DNA of 64,000 nt from G963668435 sp963668435 (GTDB lineage: Bacteria > Latescibacterota > Latescibacteria > Latescibacterales > Latescibacteraceae), in NCBI GenBank assembly GCA_963668435.2, contig CAXXSC010000005.1, forward strand, positions 349,120 through 413,119, written 5' to 3'. Below, one piece after another: positions 1 through 9,993 of the stretch (its first letter is position 1; the number at the start of each line of letters is the position of its first letter). The position numbers were made by a program, and so were the translations under genes. Under the pieces are notes generated by a model. The model ran no database searches and was not told where the DNA came from. It was given only the letters and a program-made list of their open reading frames with translations.

Positions 1-2
1 TC

Positions 3-2333
3 GACAATGGTCTTGTCGGCTTCAAAGTCGGTGTTAGAGGGGAGTTCAAGGATTATCGCGACAGCGCTGTCCGCGGCATAGGATTCCCGGTCGGTGTCGA
101 TACGAAAGGCGGTCTCTTTATCGGGAAACCGATGAAAAGCGGGGCCACTGTGCCGGTGTCGGACAAGGTGCTGAAACTGGTTCTCACAGGCAAACCGGCA
201 GGCAAAACATTCGCGCTGACATTATCTGTCTTTGATGCCTTCGGAAACCTTCTCTCAAGTGCCGAACGGAACGACATCGATCCTGATTGGGCGACAGGCG
301 GTGTCGCGCTGCTCTGTTCGCACGGCGAGTACAAGGAAGTGAGCGCCAAACGCCCCTCGATCGATGACGGCAACTGGGGAACACGCCAGGGCACTGCGCG
401 CGGAGGAAACGTACGATTCCGTTTCGCTTCCTGGAGGCTTTCAGGCGACCGGGTCAGGTCGCACCCGGAACGCGAGTTCGGGCCGATCCTGTTCTCACAG
501 TATACACTGAGCTGCGGCACACTCAAAATGACCGCGCAGCTCCCGCCGCTCAGTGATCGTGACGCCACAAGCGCCTGTCTCGACATACTCACCGCCGGAA
601 ACTGGAAAACGGTGTCCGAGGCGGCTATCCACCCTCTCGCGAGAACCGCTACATTCCGCGTGGACAATTGGGACAGCACAGTAGACACACCCTACCGCAT
701 ATCATGCACATTTATCGGGAAAGAAAATATTGTCCGCACAGCTTACAGGACCGGAACAGTCCGCCGCGAGCCCTGGGACAAGGAAGAGATCTCGGTGGCT
801 GGGTTCACCGGCAACAACGATCTCGGTTTCCCCAACACCGATATTTTCAGAAGTATTTGCTATAATGATCCCGATTTCCTCTTCTTCTCCGGCGACCAGA
901 TCTACGAGGGCGTGGCCGGTTTTGGTGTCCAGCGCGAACCGCTCGACAAATCGGCACTCGACTATCTCAGAAAATGGTATCTCTACGGCTGGGCTTACGG
1001 CGAGCTCATGCGGGACCGTCCCACTGTCGCCATCCCGGATGATCACGATGTCTATCACGGCAATGTCTGGGGCAACGGCGGCGCACATGCCCCCAAACGA
1101 CCGACAGACAAGGAGTCACAGGACCTTGGCGGCTACAAACAGCCTGCGGAATGGGTGAGAATGGTCGACCGGACACAGGCATCACACCTGCCCGATCCCT
1201 ACGATCCCTCACCGGTCGAGCAGGGAATCGGTGTTTATTACACCTCTATCGATTACGCCGGAGTGAGCTTTGCCGTGCTCGAGGACAGAAAATTCAAGTC
1301 GCCGCCAGCAGTGCTCGTTCCAGCGGGCAAGATTGTCAACGGCTGGTCGGAGAACAAGGATTTTGATCCAAAAACAGAGGCCGATGTCCCCGGCGCAATC
1401 CTCCTCGGCCAGCGACAGCTCGATTTCCTCGCCGACTGGGCTGCCGACTGGCGCAACGGTGTATGGATGAAAGTCTGCCTCTCCCAAACCATATTTGCCA
1501 ATGTGGCCACACTTCCCTACAAGGAGCTGATGAGCGATGTTGTCGTGCCGCAGCTAAGAATACTTGAAAAAGGCGACTATCCGCCGGATGATGTCCCGGT
1601 CGCCGACATGGACTCCAACGGCTGGCCGCAGTCGGGCCGCAATCGCGCGCTCCGGGAACTTCGCAAGGGATTCGTGTTCCATCTCGCCGGCGACCAGCAC
1701 CTGGGCAGTTTCACACACTACGGTATCGATGACTGGCATGATGCCGGTTACGCGTTCTGTGTCCCGGCGATCTCAAACATCTTTCCGCGGCGCTGGTGCC
1801 CGCGTGAGACCGGCAGGAACCGTAAACGCGGCACACCGAAATACACCGGCGATTTCGAGGACGGTTTCGGCAATCACATCTCGGTCTACGCCGTATCCAA
1901 CCCGGAATTCACCGGCCTGAAACCCTCGCGCCTCTACGACCGCGCGACCGGCTACGGCATCATCCGTCTCAACCGCGAAAGCCGCGAAATCACTTCAGAA
2001 TGCTGGCCGCGCCTCTCAGATCCGGCCTCGGGCAACGGGGAATACGAGGGCTGGCCGATCACGATCAAGCAGATCGACAACTATGGCCGCGATGCCAAAG
2101 CCCACTTGCCCGAAATCGTTGTCAACGGCATGGAAGATCCGGTTATCCAAGTCATAGATGAGTCAAGCGGTGAGATTATCTATACACTCAGAATCAAGGG
2201 ACAGTCGTTTACACCGAAAGTTTTCGCCAAAGGCAGCTATACGGTCAAAGTCGGCGAGCCCGGCACCTCGAAATGGAAAATATTCGAGGGTGTAAAATCG
2301 GGCGCTAAAAAGAAAATAGAAGTGGCGTTTTAG
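3..2333 (+). CDS. PhoD-like metallophosphatase, 5' end outside window
   Basis: The reading frame is open to the left edge of the window, so the N-terminus is missing; the first ATG in frame (132) is probably internal. The protein resembles the PhoD/alkaline phosphatase D family of metal-dependent phosphomono- and diesterases, usually exported. Visible motifs are a metal-binding GDQIYE, then PDDHDVYHGNVWG, and a late AGDQHLG segment that corresponds to the family's C-terminal histidine motif. About 776 codons are visible, which is long for the family; the N-terminal 200 residues look like a beta-rich accessory region and the last 90 like a small beta domain. It is followed after 66 bp by a small zinc-ribbon gene of very different base composition. 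Family assignment is good; substrate is unknown. Confidence 0.85.
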   Translation, partial: DNGLVGFKVGVRGEFKDYRDSAVRGIGFPVGVDTKGGLFIGKPMKSGATVPVSDKVLKLVLTGKPAGKTFALTLSVFDAFGNLLSSAERNDIDPDWATGGVALLCSHGEYKEVSAKRPSIDDGNWGTRQGTARGGNVRFRFASWRLSGDRVRSHPEREFGPILFSQYTLSCGTLKMTAQLPPLSDRDATSACLDILTAGNWKTVSEAAIHPLARTATFRVDNWDSTVDTPYRISCTFIGKENIVRTAYRTGTVRREPWDKEEISVAGFTGNNDLGFPNTDIFRSICYNDPDFLFFSGDQIYEGVAGFGVQREPLDKSALDYLRKWYLYGWAYGELMRDRPTVAIPDDHDVYHGNVWGNGGAHAPKRPTDKESQDLGGYKQPAEWVRMVDRTQASHLPDPYDPSPVEQGIGVYYTSIDYAGVSFAVLEDRKFKSPPAVLVPAGKIVNGWSENKDFDPKTEADVPGAILLGQRQLDFLADWAADWRNGVWMKVCLSQTIFANVATLPYKELMSDVVVPQLRILEKGDYPPDDVPVADMDSNGWPQSGRNRALRELRKGFVFHLAGDQHLGSFTHYGIDDWHDAGYAFCVPAISNIFPRRWCPRETGRNRKRGTPKYTGDFEDGFGNHISVYAVSNPEFTGLKPSRLYDRATGYGIIRLNRESREITSECWPRLSDPASGNGEYEGWPITIKQIDNYGRDAKAHLPEIVVNGMEDPVIQVIDESSGEIIYTLRIKGQSFTPKVFAKGSYTVKVGEPGTSKWKIFEGVKSGAKKKIEVAF

Positions 2334-2399
2334 GGACAATACTAATTAACGGCCACGGAGCAAGCTCCAAAGAATTATCTCAATAAAAGGAACTCTATA

Positions 2400-2729
2400 A
2401 TGGGATCAGGGCTTTTAGTCGAATGTAAAAACTGTGATTACAATGATGAATTTCTATATGGAATCGGCATGATGTATGTTTCTCTCGATAATGTACTTGA
2501 TACCGATACAAACGAGGAACATCAGAAAATAAAAGAACTCCTTGTTGAAAATAGCCTCGAAAACAAGCCGAATCTATTTGAAAATCCATTTTTTGAACAA
2601 AGGATATACGAATGCAAAAAATGCCATAAACGAACAGCTAAGCTTTATGTCAAAATCATATATGGAGAGGATCAAGTTTACGAAACGACTTTCACCTGCT
2701 CAAAATGTAAAAAAACCTCTACCATATAG
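2400..2729 (+). CDS. small zinc-ribbon protein, probably frameshifted near its end
   Basis: This AT-rich gene encodes 109 residues with three CxxC knuckles: CKNC near residue 9, CKKC near 72 and CSKC near 99. I do not recognise a named family. The reading frame ends at a TAG just after a run of seven A at 2709-2715. In the -1 frame the sequence continues without a stop to a TGA at 2813-2815 and encodes a fourth knuckle, CPKCGK, followed by a lone Cys. One additional A in the run would join the two parts into a protein of about 138 residues. The low GC content contrasts with both neighbours and suggests acquisition. A predicted RBS-like AAAAGGAA lies before the ATG. Confidence 0.6.
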   Translation: MGSGLLVECKNCDYNDEFLYGIGMMYVSLDNVLDTDTNEEHQKIKELLVENSLENKPNLFENPFFEQRIYECKKCHKRTAKLYVKIIYGEDQVYETTFTCSKCKKTSTI

Positions 2730-2902
2730 AAAATGAAAATGATATTTTTTCAAGACCCTGTCCTAAGTGCGGAAAAACGACCCTTTACATGCAGGGAATT
2801 GTCTGCTGGGATTGATTAATAAATTTTTTAAAAACGTAACTATTACACAGGCACACTTGCCTTGAACGTTTAGTCATTTTCACTTTAGAAAAAGGATCAA
2901 CG

Positions 2903-4966
2903 ATGAAACGACTTGTTCTGCTCCTGGTTCTCGCGCAGGTATTGTTTTCCGTGGCAGTGTTCGCAGCGGATGAGGTGACACCGGATGATTTCGACCGGGC
3001 TATCTCCGGCAGACTCGAACACCCCTACCTTTATTTTGGTGAGAACGACAAGCCCGCCATTCGGGAGCTGATCGAGAACGATACCGAATCGCGCGATGTC
3101 TGGAACAGGCTCTGCGCCGAAGCGAACCGTCTTCTCTACACGCCTGTCGAGGACGCACCGCCGCGCGACAAGAACCCACGTTTCACCGGTGACTGGGGGA
3201 CAAACCACTTTACTGTCCGCTACCGCGAGAACGCGCTCACGCTTGCCTTTCTCTACCAGATGACCGGGGAGCGGAAATACGCCGACAAGGCATTCGAGTT
3301 CGCCGACCGTGTCTGCGACATGGAGAACTGGACCGACCGCGCGCACCAGTTCCCAATTATTTACAGCAGAGTCATGCCCTGGAATGTACCTGACGACCAG
3401 GTCGTTTTCGACTACGACATCTATGCAGCGGAAACAGCACAGGTGCTGGGGACTGTTTATGACTGGCTCTACCCGGTGCTGACTGTCCGGCAGCGTGACC
3501 GTATCCGCGGCGCGCTCCTGGAAAAAGCCATCCTCCGGGTGAAAGGCACCTGGGATTACCACTGGTGGGCATGGGCCTACCGATGCAACTGGCTGACAAC
3601 CTGCGCGAGCGGCGCGGGCACCGCGGCACTGGCCATATTGACCGAAAATCCTGAGCTGACCGATGTCGTCGCGGAATCCTACAAGCGGATATGGAAAACC
3701 TTCGACGAGATCGGCATCGACGGCGGCTGGCAGGAAGGTGTCGGCTACTCATTCGCCAACCATTACCAGGCGGTGAAATACGGTATCCCGCTCAAACGCC
3801 TGACAAAGAACAGGTACAGCATTCTGAATCACCCGAAAATCCAGGAGCACCCGGTATCGTTCTACCTGTACTGCTGGCTCCCGCCGAAGAACAAGGTCGA
3901 TTTTGGCGACACCGGCAACAGGATTCGCTCAAGCAATGTCACCTATATCTACAACTGCCTGACAAAGGAAACGAAAAGCCCCGCCGCGGCATGGTGGCGT
4001 GAGAACAATCTCGGTGCGGCCGAGGGGCTCTGGGACCTGATCTGGCCACGCCCCGATGTCCAGCCCGCGCTGCCGAAAACCGCAGGCCATCATTTCAGAA
4101 CTATCGACTACATCGTCATGCGAAGTGATTTCACAAGCACCGACAAGATGATTGTGGCATGTAAAGCGGGCAAACACAGCGATCCTCATCACGGCCATCT
4201 CGACTGTGGTGATTTCGTGCTTCACTGGCAGGGACAGACTTTTATCCGCGGCATCGGCAATATCCCCTACGACGAGAAATGTTTCGACGATCTCCGCTGG
4301 ACCTATCCGCAGGCCTCGAGTGTCGGCCAGAATGTCGTCTTTGTCAACGGCGAGAAGCAGATTCCCGGCAAATGGCGCGGCAAGCCCATGGACGAGACCA
4401 TCGGTGGCGAGGTACTCGAATACCGTCCCGGCAAAGCGGTCGATTACGCCCTTCTCGATCCCACAAAGGCCTATCCCAGCGAGGAACTGAAAAACTGGCG
4501 CCGCCATGTCCTGCTCGACAAGCCAGAAATCATGCTCTTGCTCGATGAGGTCACGTCTGACAAGGGCGCGGAAATCGCATTCAGGTTCCATCAGGGCGCA
4601 GAGGCTGATATTCAGGAGAAATTCGTCTATCTGGAGGGTGACAACGGGAATATCGCGCTGATACCGGTTTCCTCAGTCCCGTTTAGATTCAAAGCGGACC
4701 GTCACGGCTACCTCCCGGTGCAGGCGAACGCACGGTTCCGCTGGATCGACTACATCGACACCGAGGTGACCGCGAAAGAGAAGGTCACACGTATGGCGCA
4801 TATCGCAGTGCCGGTCATCGACCGCGCCGAAGCGGAAAAAATAGCAGGAAGCGCCGTCATGAACGTGAACTCTGGCAAACGCCTCGAAATCTCGTTTGCC
4901 AAGGAAGGCGCAACACACAGCTACTCGTTCGAGGATAAGGGCGAGGGGTTCAGGCTGGCAAAATAG
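2903..4966 (+). CDS. secreted heparinase II/III-like protein (687 aa)
   Basis: A signal peptide (MKRLVLLLVLAQ... ending AVFAA) indicates export. The rest has the architecture of heparinase II/III-type polysaccharide lyases: an alpha/alpha toroid (about residues 30-400) followed by a beta-sandwich domain with the segment HSDPHHGHLDCGDFVLHW, typical of the family's C-terminal domain. Such enzymes cleave uronic-acid-containing polysaccharides by beta-elimination. The start is supported by AAAAAGGA upstream. A close paralogue of exactly the same length lies at 49130-51193 on the other strand, and a more distant relative lies convergently at 5141-7312. Lyase activity and substrate are inferred from family membership only. 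Confidence 0.8.
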   Translation: MKRLVLLLVLAQVLFSVAVFAADEVTPDDFDRAISGRLEHPYLYFGENDKPAIRELIENDTESRDVWNRLCAEANRLLYTPVEDAPPRDKNPRFTGDWGTNHFTVRYRENALTLAFLYQMTGERKYADKAFEFADRVCDMENWTDRAHQFPIIYSRVMPWNVPDDQVVFDYDIYAAETAQVLGTVYDWLYPVLTVRQRDRIRGALLEKAILRVKGTWDYHWWAWAYRCNWLTTCASGAGTAALAILTENPELTDVVAESYKRIWKTFDEIGIDGGWQEGVGYSFANHYQAVKYGIPLKRLTKNRYSILNHPKIQEHPVSFYLYCWLPPKNKVDFGDTGNRIRSSNVTYIYNCLTKETKSPAAAWWRENNLGAAEGLWDLIWPRPDVQPALPKTAGHHFRTIDYIVMRSDFTSTDKMIVACKAGKHSDPHHGHLDCGDFVLHWQGQTFIRGIGNIPYDEKCFDDLRWTYPQASSVGQNVVFVNGEKQIPGKWRGKPMDETIGGEVLEYRPGKAVDYALLDPTKAYPSEELKNWRRHVLLDKPEIMLLLDEVTSDKGAEIAFRFHQGAEADIQEKFVYLEGDNGNIALIPVSSVPFRFKADRHGYLPVQANARFRWIDYIDTEVTAKEKVTRMAHIAVPVIDRAEAEKIAGSAVMNVNSGKRLEISFAKEGATHSYSFEDKGEGFRLAK

Positions 4967-4978
4967 TAGGAATGTCTC

Positions 4979-5110
4979 GAAAAGAAAACCGCAGAAGCAC
5001 AGGGATACAGAAGAATTAAGTTTGTATCACATTTTTCCTCTGCGTCTTTGCGCCTCTGCGGTTTTTTTTATCCGTAAAATCGGTTCAATCCACGTGATCC
5101 GTGTTCTATG
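4979..5110. repeat. dispersed CGCAGAG-type repeat in inverted pair, terminator-like
   Basis: Between two convergent genes, a left arm starting AAAACCGCAGAAGC and a right arm ending CCTCTGCGGTTTTTTTT form a long imperfect hairpin that closes with a run of T. It can act as a terminator for the upstream gene. Both arms are versions of a repeat based on ACCGCAGAGACGCAAAGACG that recurs at 42540, 43982, 44114 and 60896. The tail (CACGTGATCCGTGTTCTATG) resembles the text at about 49055-49095. Confidence 0.6.
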
Positions 5111-5140
5111 ATTCAGACTGCAATCCCTGTTGTCTCACTT

Positions 5141-7312
5141 TTACTCAGTCCCGAACAGCCCGCTCTGTTTCTGCACAGTTTCAGTCAGCGCTGTATCGGT
5201 CACCGTCCTGCCACCCTCTTTAATGCTGATATGTCCGGAAGCGGCGCCCGATGTCCCGAACAGGACCTCGAAATCACGGTTGTCGACACTGAACGCGACA
5301 CCGTTCATGCCGTTGCGCTCCACAAAACGCGGGCTGATTTTCCTGCCGCCATTCCTCTCCGCGGTCTGGAGAAAATGCAGGAAGCAAGTCTCATTCGTGT
5401 CTGCTGGCGCTTTCACCTCGACACGCCACTGGCCGAGAAGTGGTGTCGTGTCAGGATATTTGTAAGTGTCTGGCATGGCGTAGTTATGCCCCTCGACTTC
5501 GAACTGGCGTCCAGGGCCGCCGATGGTCTCGATCACGGCATCTTTCGGCAGAACAGTCGTTGCATAAAGCCGCCCGTCCTCGTGAGTGGTACTGAACGAG
5601 AGACCGTTGACTTCGGGCTCCTCCGCCGCGTGCAGAAGCCATGTTTTTTCATATGACCGGTCGGTCGAAGCTACCCGGTCGAATATCACATAGTAATCGG
5701 GATTGATAAAAACGATCTGACGGAGAGCGAGCGAGCATTTTTCACTGCTGTATGCATCGGTGGCATCCCCCGCCACATACGAGAAATTGCCATTGGTCTC
5801 GAATGCCGCGACATGCGAACCGATAAGCTCCATCTGACCGCCGTCGTTGGGCACCGGACGGTCTTCCTCGCCCTCGGCCGGAGCACCCCATCGCTGGCCG
5901 CCGCCCGCGCCCTTGTCCACATATATAGGCAGTTCCTCACCGGGCTTTTTGATGAGGACACAGTTGTGCGCGATTGTGCGCGGGTAGTAATTCTGCGTGT
6001 GAAGGCTGTGCGGACGTGAGCCGGTGTCCAGCGCCAGATAGCCTTTCTTGAAGATGCAGAAATGGTTGTTGTCCCAGTGTTTGTGCTGTTCCAAAACGCC
6101 GCCGCACATGAATACGAGATAACTGTCATCCGGGCCGGGTCCCGAGCGCATGAACACCTGCCCCATGTTCTCGAAATGACGGGCGTATGGCATGACCTCG
6201 GCCGGTTCCAGCGGCGCGATTTCAGGACGGCGTTCTGTCAGCAGGAACGGCGTGAACGGTATCCTGCCGAAATTTCCCTCCGGCACCTGTGTCATCATCC
6301 AGCGGGCGAACGCGGCGTTGCGAGGATTTGTCTCCCCGAAAAAGTGGATCAGCTGCAAAAGATGGCTCCGCATCTGGTTGAGGCTGATTTCGTTGGTCGT
6401 ATGATAGGAATCGCCGATACCGAACTCACGGAGCCCCGGCAGCATGTTCCAATAGAGATAACCGGTGAGATAGGAGGCGTCCGGCCATTCGAGTGCGATA
6501 TTCACGCCGGTGGCCGACTGATAGCTGCGGAAGAAATTGTACACCGACCAAGGATAGGCCCCCATGGAGTAATTCAGCGAGGCGGTCGCCGACCCGCCAT
6601 CGTCCCCGGCGCCTTTTTTACGGTGGGCGAGAAGTGCCATGTTGAGAGTGAATCCCTCGGCGAGAAACCAGTCCGCGCGGGGATCGAAATCCTCACCCCA
6701 TGTCGCAAGCCCCGCATACCAGAGCATCGAGCGGTTGCCGTAAAAACCGGTTGTCGGGCCCGACCAGTTTTCCTGCGGATAAAAATAATGACGATTGTCA
6801 GTGGGCTGCACCTGTTCGACAGCATCGAGGAAGGAAACACCCATGCGCCTCCTCGTCTCAGGCGCCAGCGTGTCAAAAATCCAGTCATATGCCGCCATCG
6901 CGCAGATACGCGAGTACGCATACCAGTTCACGGGCTTTTCGTTCGCATAGCATTCGTGGTAATACGCGAGGCTTTTTTCGAGCAAGTCCCCGCTGAACCG
7001 CGCATATTCGGCATTATCCTCCACGAGGTACACGAATGCGGCCTCGGAGGCCTGGATACCGTAGTCTTTCGTTTCAAGCGCTGAGGCTTTCAGCTTGTCC
7101 ACACGGGATTTCATGGCATCATAAAGTGCCCTGTCCTCGCCGAGCGCACGTGCTTTCACTGCAGGAAAGCTGTCACGGTTGAAAAACATGCGGGGATGGT
7201 CCTCACGGAGTTTCGAGGTCAGCGATTCCGGCGGCATGTTCCGTGGAATATCGGCATGAACGGCGGTGTTCAGGAAAAGCAGGGCGGTGCACAGAAGTAT
7301 CTTTTTCAGCAT
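5141..7312 (-). CDS. secreted heparinase II/III family protein (723 aa)
   Basis: The start was placed at the internal ATG at 7312 because a signal peptide (MLKKILLCTALLFLNTAVHA) begins there and GTGAGGATC lies upstream; the open frame extends 34 codons further without such support. The N-terminal two thirds form an alpha/alpha-toroid-like helical region (for example RICAMAAYDWIFDTLAPE). The C-terminal part has the heparinase II/III signature with HKHWDNNHFCIFKKG and LALDTGSR, followed by a beta-sandwich (NPDYYVIFDRVAS). It is convergent with the gene ending at 4966. Family membership is well supported; substrate is unknown. It is clearly more diverged from the other two heparinase-like proteins in the window than they are from each other. 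Confidence 0.8.
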   Translation of the reverse strand: MLKKILLCTALLFLNTAVHADIPRNMPPESLTSKLREDHPRMFFNRDSFPAVKARALGEDRALYDAMKSRVDKLKASALETKDYGIQASEAAFVYLVEDNAEYARFSGDLLEKSLAYYHECYANEKPVNWYAYSRICAMAAYDWIFDTLAPETRRRMGVSFLDAVEQVQPTDNRHYFYPQENWSGPTTGFYGNRSMLWYAGLATWGEDFDPRADWFLAEGFTLNMALLAHRKKGAGDDGGSATASLNYSMGAYPWSVYNFFRSYQSATGVNIALEWPDASYLTGYLYWNMLPGLREFGIGDSYHTTNEISLNQMRSHLLQLIHFFGETNPRNAAFARWMMTQVPEGNFGRIPFTPFLLTERRPEIAPLEPAEVMPYARHFENMGQVFMRSGPGPDDSYLVFMCGGVLEQHKHWDNNHFCIFKKGYLALDTGSRPHSLHTQNYYPRTIAHNCVLIKKPGEELPIYVDKGAGGGQRWGAPAEGEEDRPVPNDGGQMELIGSHVAAFETNGNFSYVAGDATDAYSSEKCSLALRQIVFINPDYYVIFDRVASTDRSYEKTWLLHAAEEPEVNGLSFSTTHEDGRLYATTVLPKDAVIETIGGPGRQFEVEGHNYAMPDTYKYPDTTPLLGQWRVEVKAPADTNETCFLHFLQTAERNGGRKISPRFVERNGMNGVAFSVDNRDFEVLFGTSGAASGHISIKEGGRTVTDTALTETVQKQSGLFGTE

Positions 7313-7464
7313 ATGATCCTCACAGGCGGCAAATCGATTGCCTCTTGGCAGACTGGGTATTTTGTCAGTTAAACAGAGTACATTGCAGTATGAAGAAAAA
7401 GAAAGCCGCAACACAACCGAAAAATGAAGTGACTTGCGGCTTTATATCAGTTGTTCGCAGCTGT

Positions 7465-8328
7465 CTAAACTTTTTTCGCCAGCATCGAAACATCCACAGG
7501 AATAGTGTCGCGCGGGATGAATGACTGCCTGACCCCGTCCTTGAGAAGGCCCACGATCCTCAGGCCCGGTTTCTTGTCGAACGAATTGCAGATAGCATTG
7601 GTATTGACCAGCGCCACGCCGCGGTATTCGTGCTCAGGAATGGTCGTATGACGGTGCCCGGAAAAGACCGCTTTCACATTGTTGGCAGCAAAAAGATCGA
7701 GCCATTTGTGACGCTGGTCGGCGGGTATATTATGATAGCCGTCCTCCTCCGCGATATCATTGTCGAAAAACGGGTGATGCATGAAAACGATCGTGCCTTT
7801 TTCTTTCGCCGCGTTCATCAGATCCTCGCGGCACCAGTCGAGCTGACTGACAGCCTCCTCGGGGCATTTCTCCGAGAATTTAATGAGATGGCTGTTCAGG
7901 GCTACGAAATGCCAGCCGCCATGATCGAAAGAATAGCGGTCAGGCCCATAGGTCTGACGATAGAAAGAAAGGTTGGCATGGTCGCAGCTGCCCTTGAAAT
8001 CATGGTTGCCCGGTACATTGCAGAGTCTTATTTCGGGATCGAGCATGTCGGCGAGACGGCGGTATTCCTGAATCTGTAGCGCATGTCCCGGCAGGTTGGT
8101 CAGGTCGCCGCAGACCACCATGAATGCCGGTTTCGGCGTCATGGCGTTGATATCCTCGTAGACCTTCTCGAGAATGCGGCTTTCCGCCCGGAAATTGTTG
8201 CCATTTTTTCCGCCCTCGATCATACCGATCTGGGTGTCGGCCATCTGGATGAAATAGAACGGGCCGCCGGAACAGGCCTCGAGAAGCAAAGGAACGCTGA
8301 TCATCGATAAAAAAGAACGTCGCCGCAT
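7465..8328 (-). CDS. calcineurin-like metallophosphoesterase, probable lipoprotein
   Basis: The 287-residue protein has the complete series of calcineurin-like metal ligands: MADTQIG, VVCGDLTN, VPGNHDF, FMHHPFF and FSGHRH. This family hydrolyses phosphoesters with a dinuclear metal centre. The start at 8328 (MRRRSFLSMIS) is chosen because it begins a short signal sequence ending LLLEACSGG, a plausible though not ideal lipobox, and because GGGGAAAT precedes it; an upstream in-frame ATG adds 39 residues without any signal. The protein is therefore probably anchored outside the cytoplasm. It lies 150 bp downstream of the heparinase-like gene's start on the same strand order and may belong to the same degradation cluster. 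Confidence 0.8.
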   Translation of the reverse strand: MRRRSFLSMISVPLLLEACSGGPFYFIQMADTQIGMIEGGKNGNNFRAESRILEKVYEDINAMTPKPAFMVVCGDLTNLPGHALQIQEYRRLADMLDPEIRLCNVPGNHDFKGSCDHANLSFYRQTYGPDRYSFDHGGWHFVALNSHLIKFSEKCPEEAVSQLDWCREDLMNAAKEKGTIVFMHHPFFDNDIAEEDGYHNIPADQRHKWLDLFAANNVKAVFSGHRHTTIPEHEYRGVALVNTNAICNSFDKKPGLRIVGLLKDGVRQSFIPRDTIPVDVSMLAKKV

Positions 8329-8664
8329 GATATTTCCCCATAAGAATCGAACTTTATTTTTTACGCGTGAAATTACAGTATACACGACAGAGCGGGTGAT
8401 GGCAAGTGAGGAAGCTGTAAAAAAACACCCTTTCCCGGCATGCAATGTAACACGCCATGTTTACCACTCTAAAACAGCGCTTGTTTTTCCGGCCGGATGC
8501 AATATATTGTTTCTTGCAGGCAATTTTGAGCAGGCATATGACAGCTAATAAAAACTGTACTGTGTCCTACCGGAGGATGCGGTGTGCGGACAGCGCCTGC
8601 CAGAGAAAGATGCCGCACAGTTCCGCGCGAAACGGATTCAGCGGCTTTTTTTCGGGAGGACGAC

Positions 8665-9993
8665 ATGAGGTGTTCATTGCCACGCTTTTTTCTTCGATCA
8701 ATCTTCGTTCACGGTCTTGGCACAGCGTTTATTACCGCCTTCATTGTAGCTTGGTCAACATCAACCCCCGCGCTCGCCGCCACGGTCAGCGGGACAATCA
8801 CCAACTCAGCAAATGCCACGGCTCTTTCCGGTGCGGAGATCATGTTTGTCGCGGACGGCGACACATCGCGGACATTCTCGGCGGCGGACGGCTCCTATGC
8901 AATCGAGCTCGATATCAGCCCGCTCGATGTGGCTGAAACACCGAGGCCGCAGGAGTTTGTCCTGCACCAGAATTTCCCGAACCCGTTCAATCCCTCGACC
9001 ATGATCGAGTTCGAGCTTCTCGAACCTGATACCGTCGCGCTCACAGTCTACAATGTCATGGGCCAGACTGTGCGTAAGCTCGTGTCCGGGCAAGTTGCGG
9101 CAGGAGTCCACACTGTCGCGTGGGATGGCCGCGACGACAGCGGCATGTCGGTATCGGCGGGCGTGTATCTTTACCGTCTCAGCACCGGCGGGCAGTCGGT
9201 CACGAAAAAGATGCTTTTGCTCGACGGCGGCATGCATTCTTCCAGCGGCGTTTCAGTTGCCGCCTCGCCGGTGTATGTGGCTCCAGTTGCCGAGAAACGG
9301 TCGGTAACGCCCCGCGATTTCGTCATGGCGGTGAAACTTGACGGCTATCTGCTTTATGAGGATTACCATTTCAGCGTTGCGGCTGACAAAGCGGTTGATG
9401 TGGCGATGGAGGAGAAGAGCGGGGCGACGGTGTCGGGGAGTGTGGAATACAGCATGCAATACAACGATGGCATAATCTTCAATAACGACAACTGGGATGG
9501 CGTCGTTGCTCCAATAACGATAACCGTCTATAACGCAGTGGATTACAGTGACACCCTCGCGGTAAAAACGCTCATTTACCCTGACAATACTTATGAAATA
9601 ACGGGATTGCCAGAGGGTGTGGTGGATGTTGTATGGCATGGTGACAATGTGTTGCCATGCAAGCAAATTGATCTCTCGATTTTGGCGGGAGAAAACCGAC
9701 TTGCTTCGGAAAACATCTATATCATGATACAGACTGAGTCTCTTTCCTGGGATGCCCGTTTTGTCGTCAGAATGAAACCTTCCTATGAAAAAAGCGCTAC
9801 CGTTAAAAAAATACTGACGCCTCTTGGGTGCGAGTTGAAAGAATCATTGTCGCGATATGGCTTTGTAACGTATTATTGCGTTCTCCCGGCGGCTTCGCAA
9901 TATAGTATGGTCTTTATAACAAGCGAATTACTTCATGATTATCGTGTTTCCGAGGTGTATCCCGAACCGGTGATTATCGGTTATAAACGCTGA
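8665..9993 (+). CDS. secreted protein with FlgD-like domain inserted in a carboxypeptidase-regulatory-like domain
   Basis: The start at 8665 is chosen for the RBS TTCGGGAGGA and the signal sequence that follows (to about residue 38, ending PALAA). Residues about 40-85 resemble the first strands of a carboxypeptidase regulatory-like domain (VSGTITNSANATALSGAEI). A FlgD-like/type IX sorting-type domain follows at about 95-190 (QNFPNPFNPST ... VTKKMLLL), and then the remaining strands of the first fold appear (MAVKLDGYLLYEDYHF). Some 160 residues of unrecognised sequence end the protein. The NPFNP domain is normally terminal, so its internal position is odd. No secretion-system gene is nearby. 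A bidirectional terminator at 10205 ends the gene. Confidence 0.7.
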   Translation: MRCSLPRFFLRSIFVHGLGTAFITAFIVAWSTSTPALAATVSGTITNSANATALSGAEIMFVADGDTSRTFSAADGSYAIELDISPLDVAETPRPQEFVLHQNFPNPFNPSTMIEFELLEPDTVALTVYNVMGQTVRKLVSGQVAAGVHTVAWDGRDDSGMSVSAGVYLYRLSTGGQSVTKKMLLLDGGMHSSSGVSVAASPVYVAPVAEKRSVTPRDFVMAVKLDGYLLYEDYHFSVAADKAVDVAMEEKSGATVSGSVEYSMQYNDGIIFNNDNWDGVVAPITITVYNAVDYSDTLAVKTLIYPDNTYEITGLPEGVVDVVWHGDNVLPCKQIDLSILAGENRLASENIYIMIQTESLSWDARFVVRMKPSYEKSATVKKILTPLGCELKESLSRYGFVTYYCVLPAASQYSMVFITSELLHDYRVSEVYPEPVIIGYKR

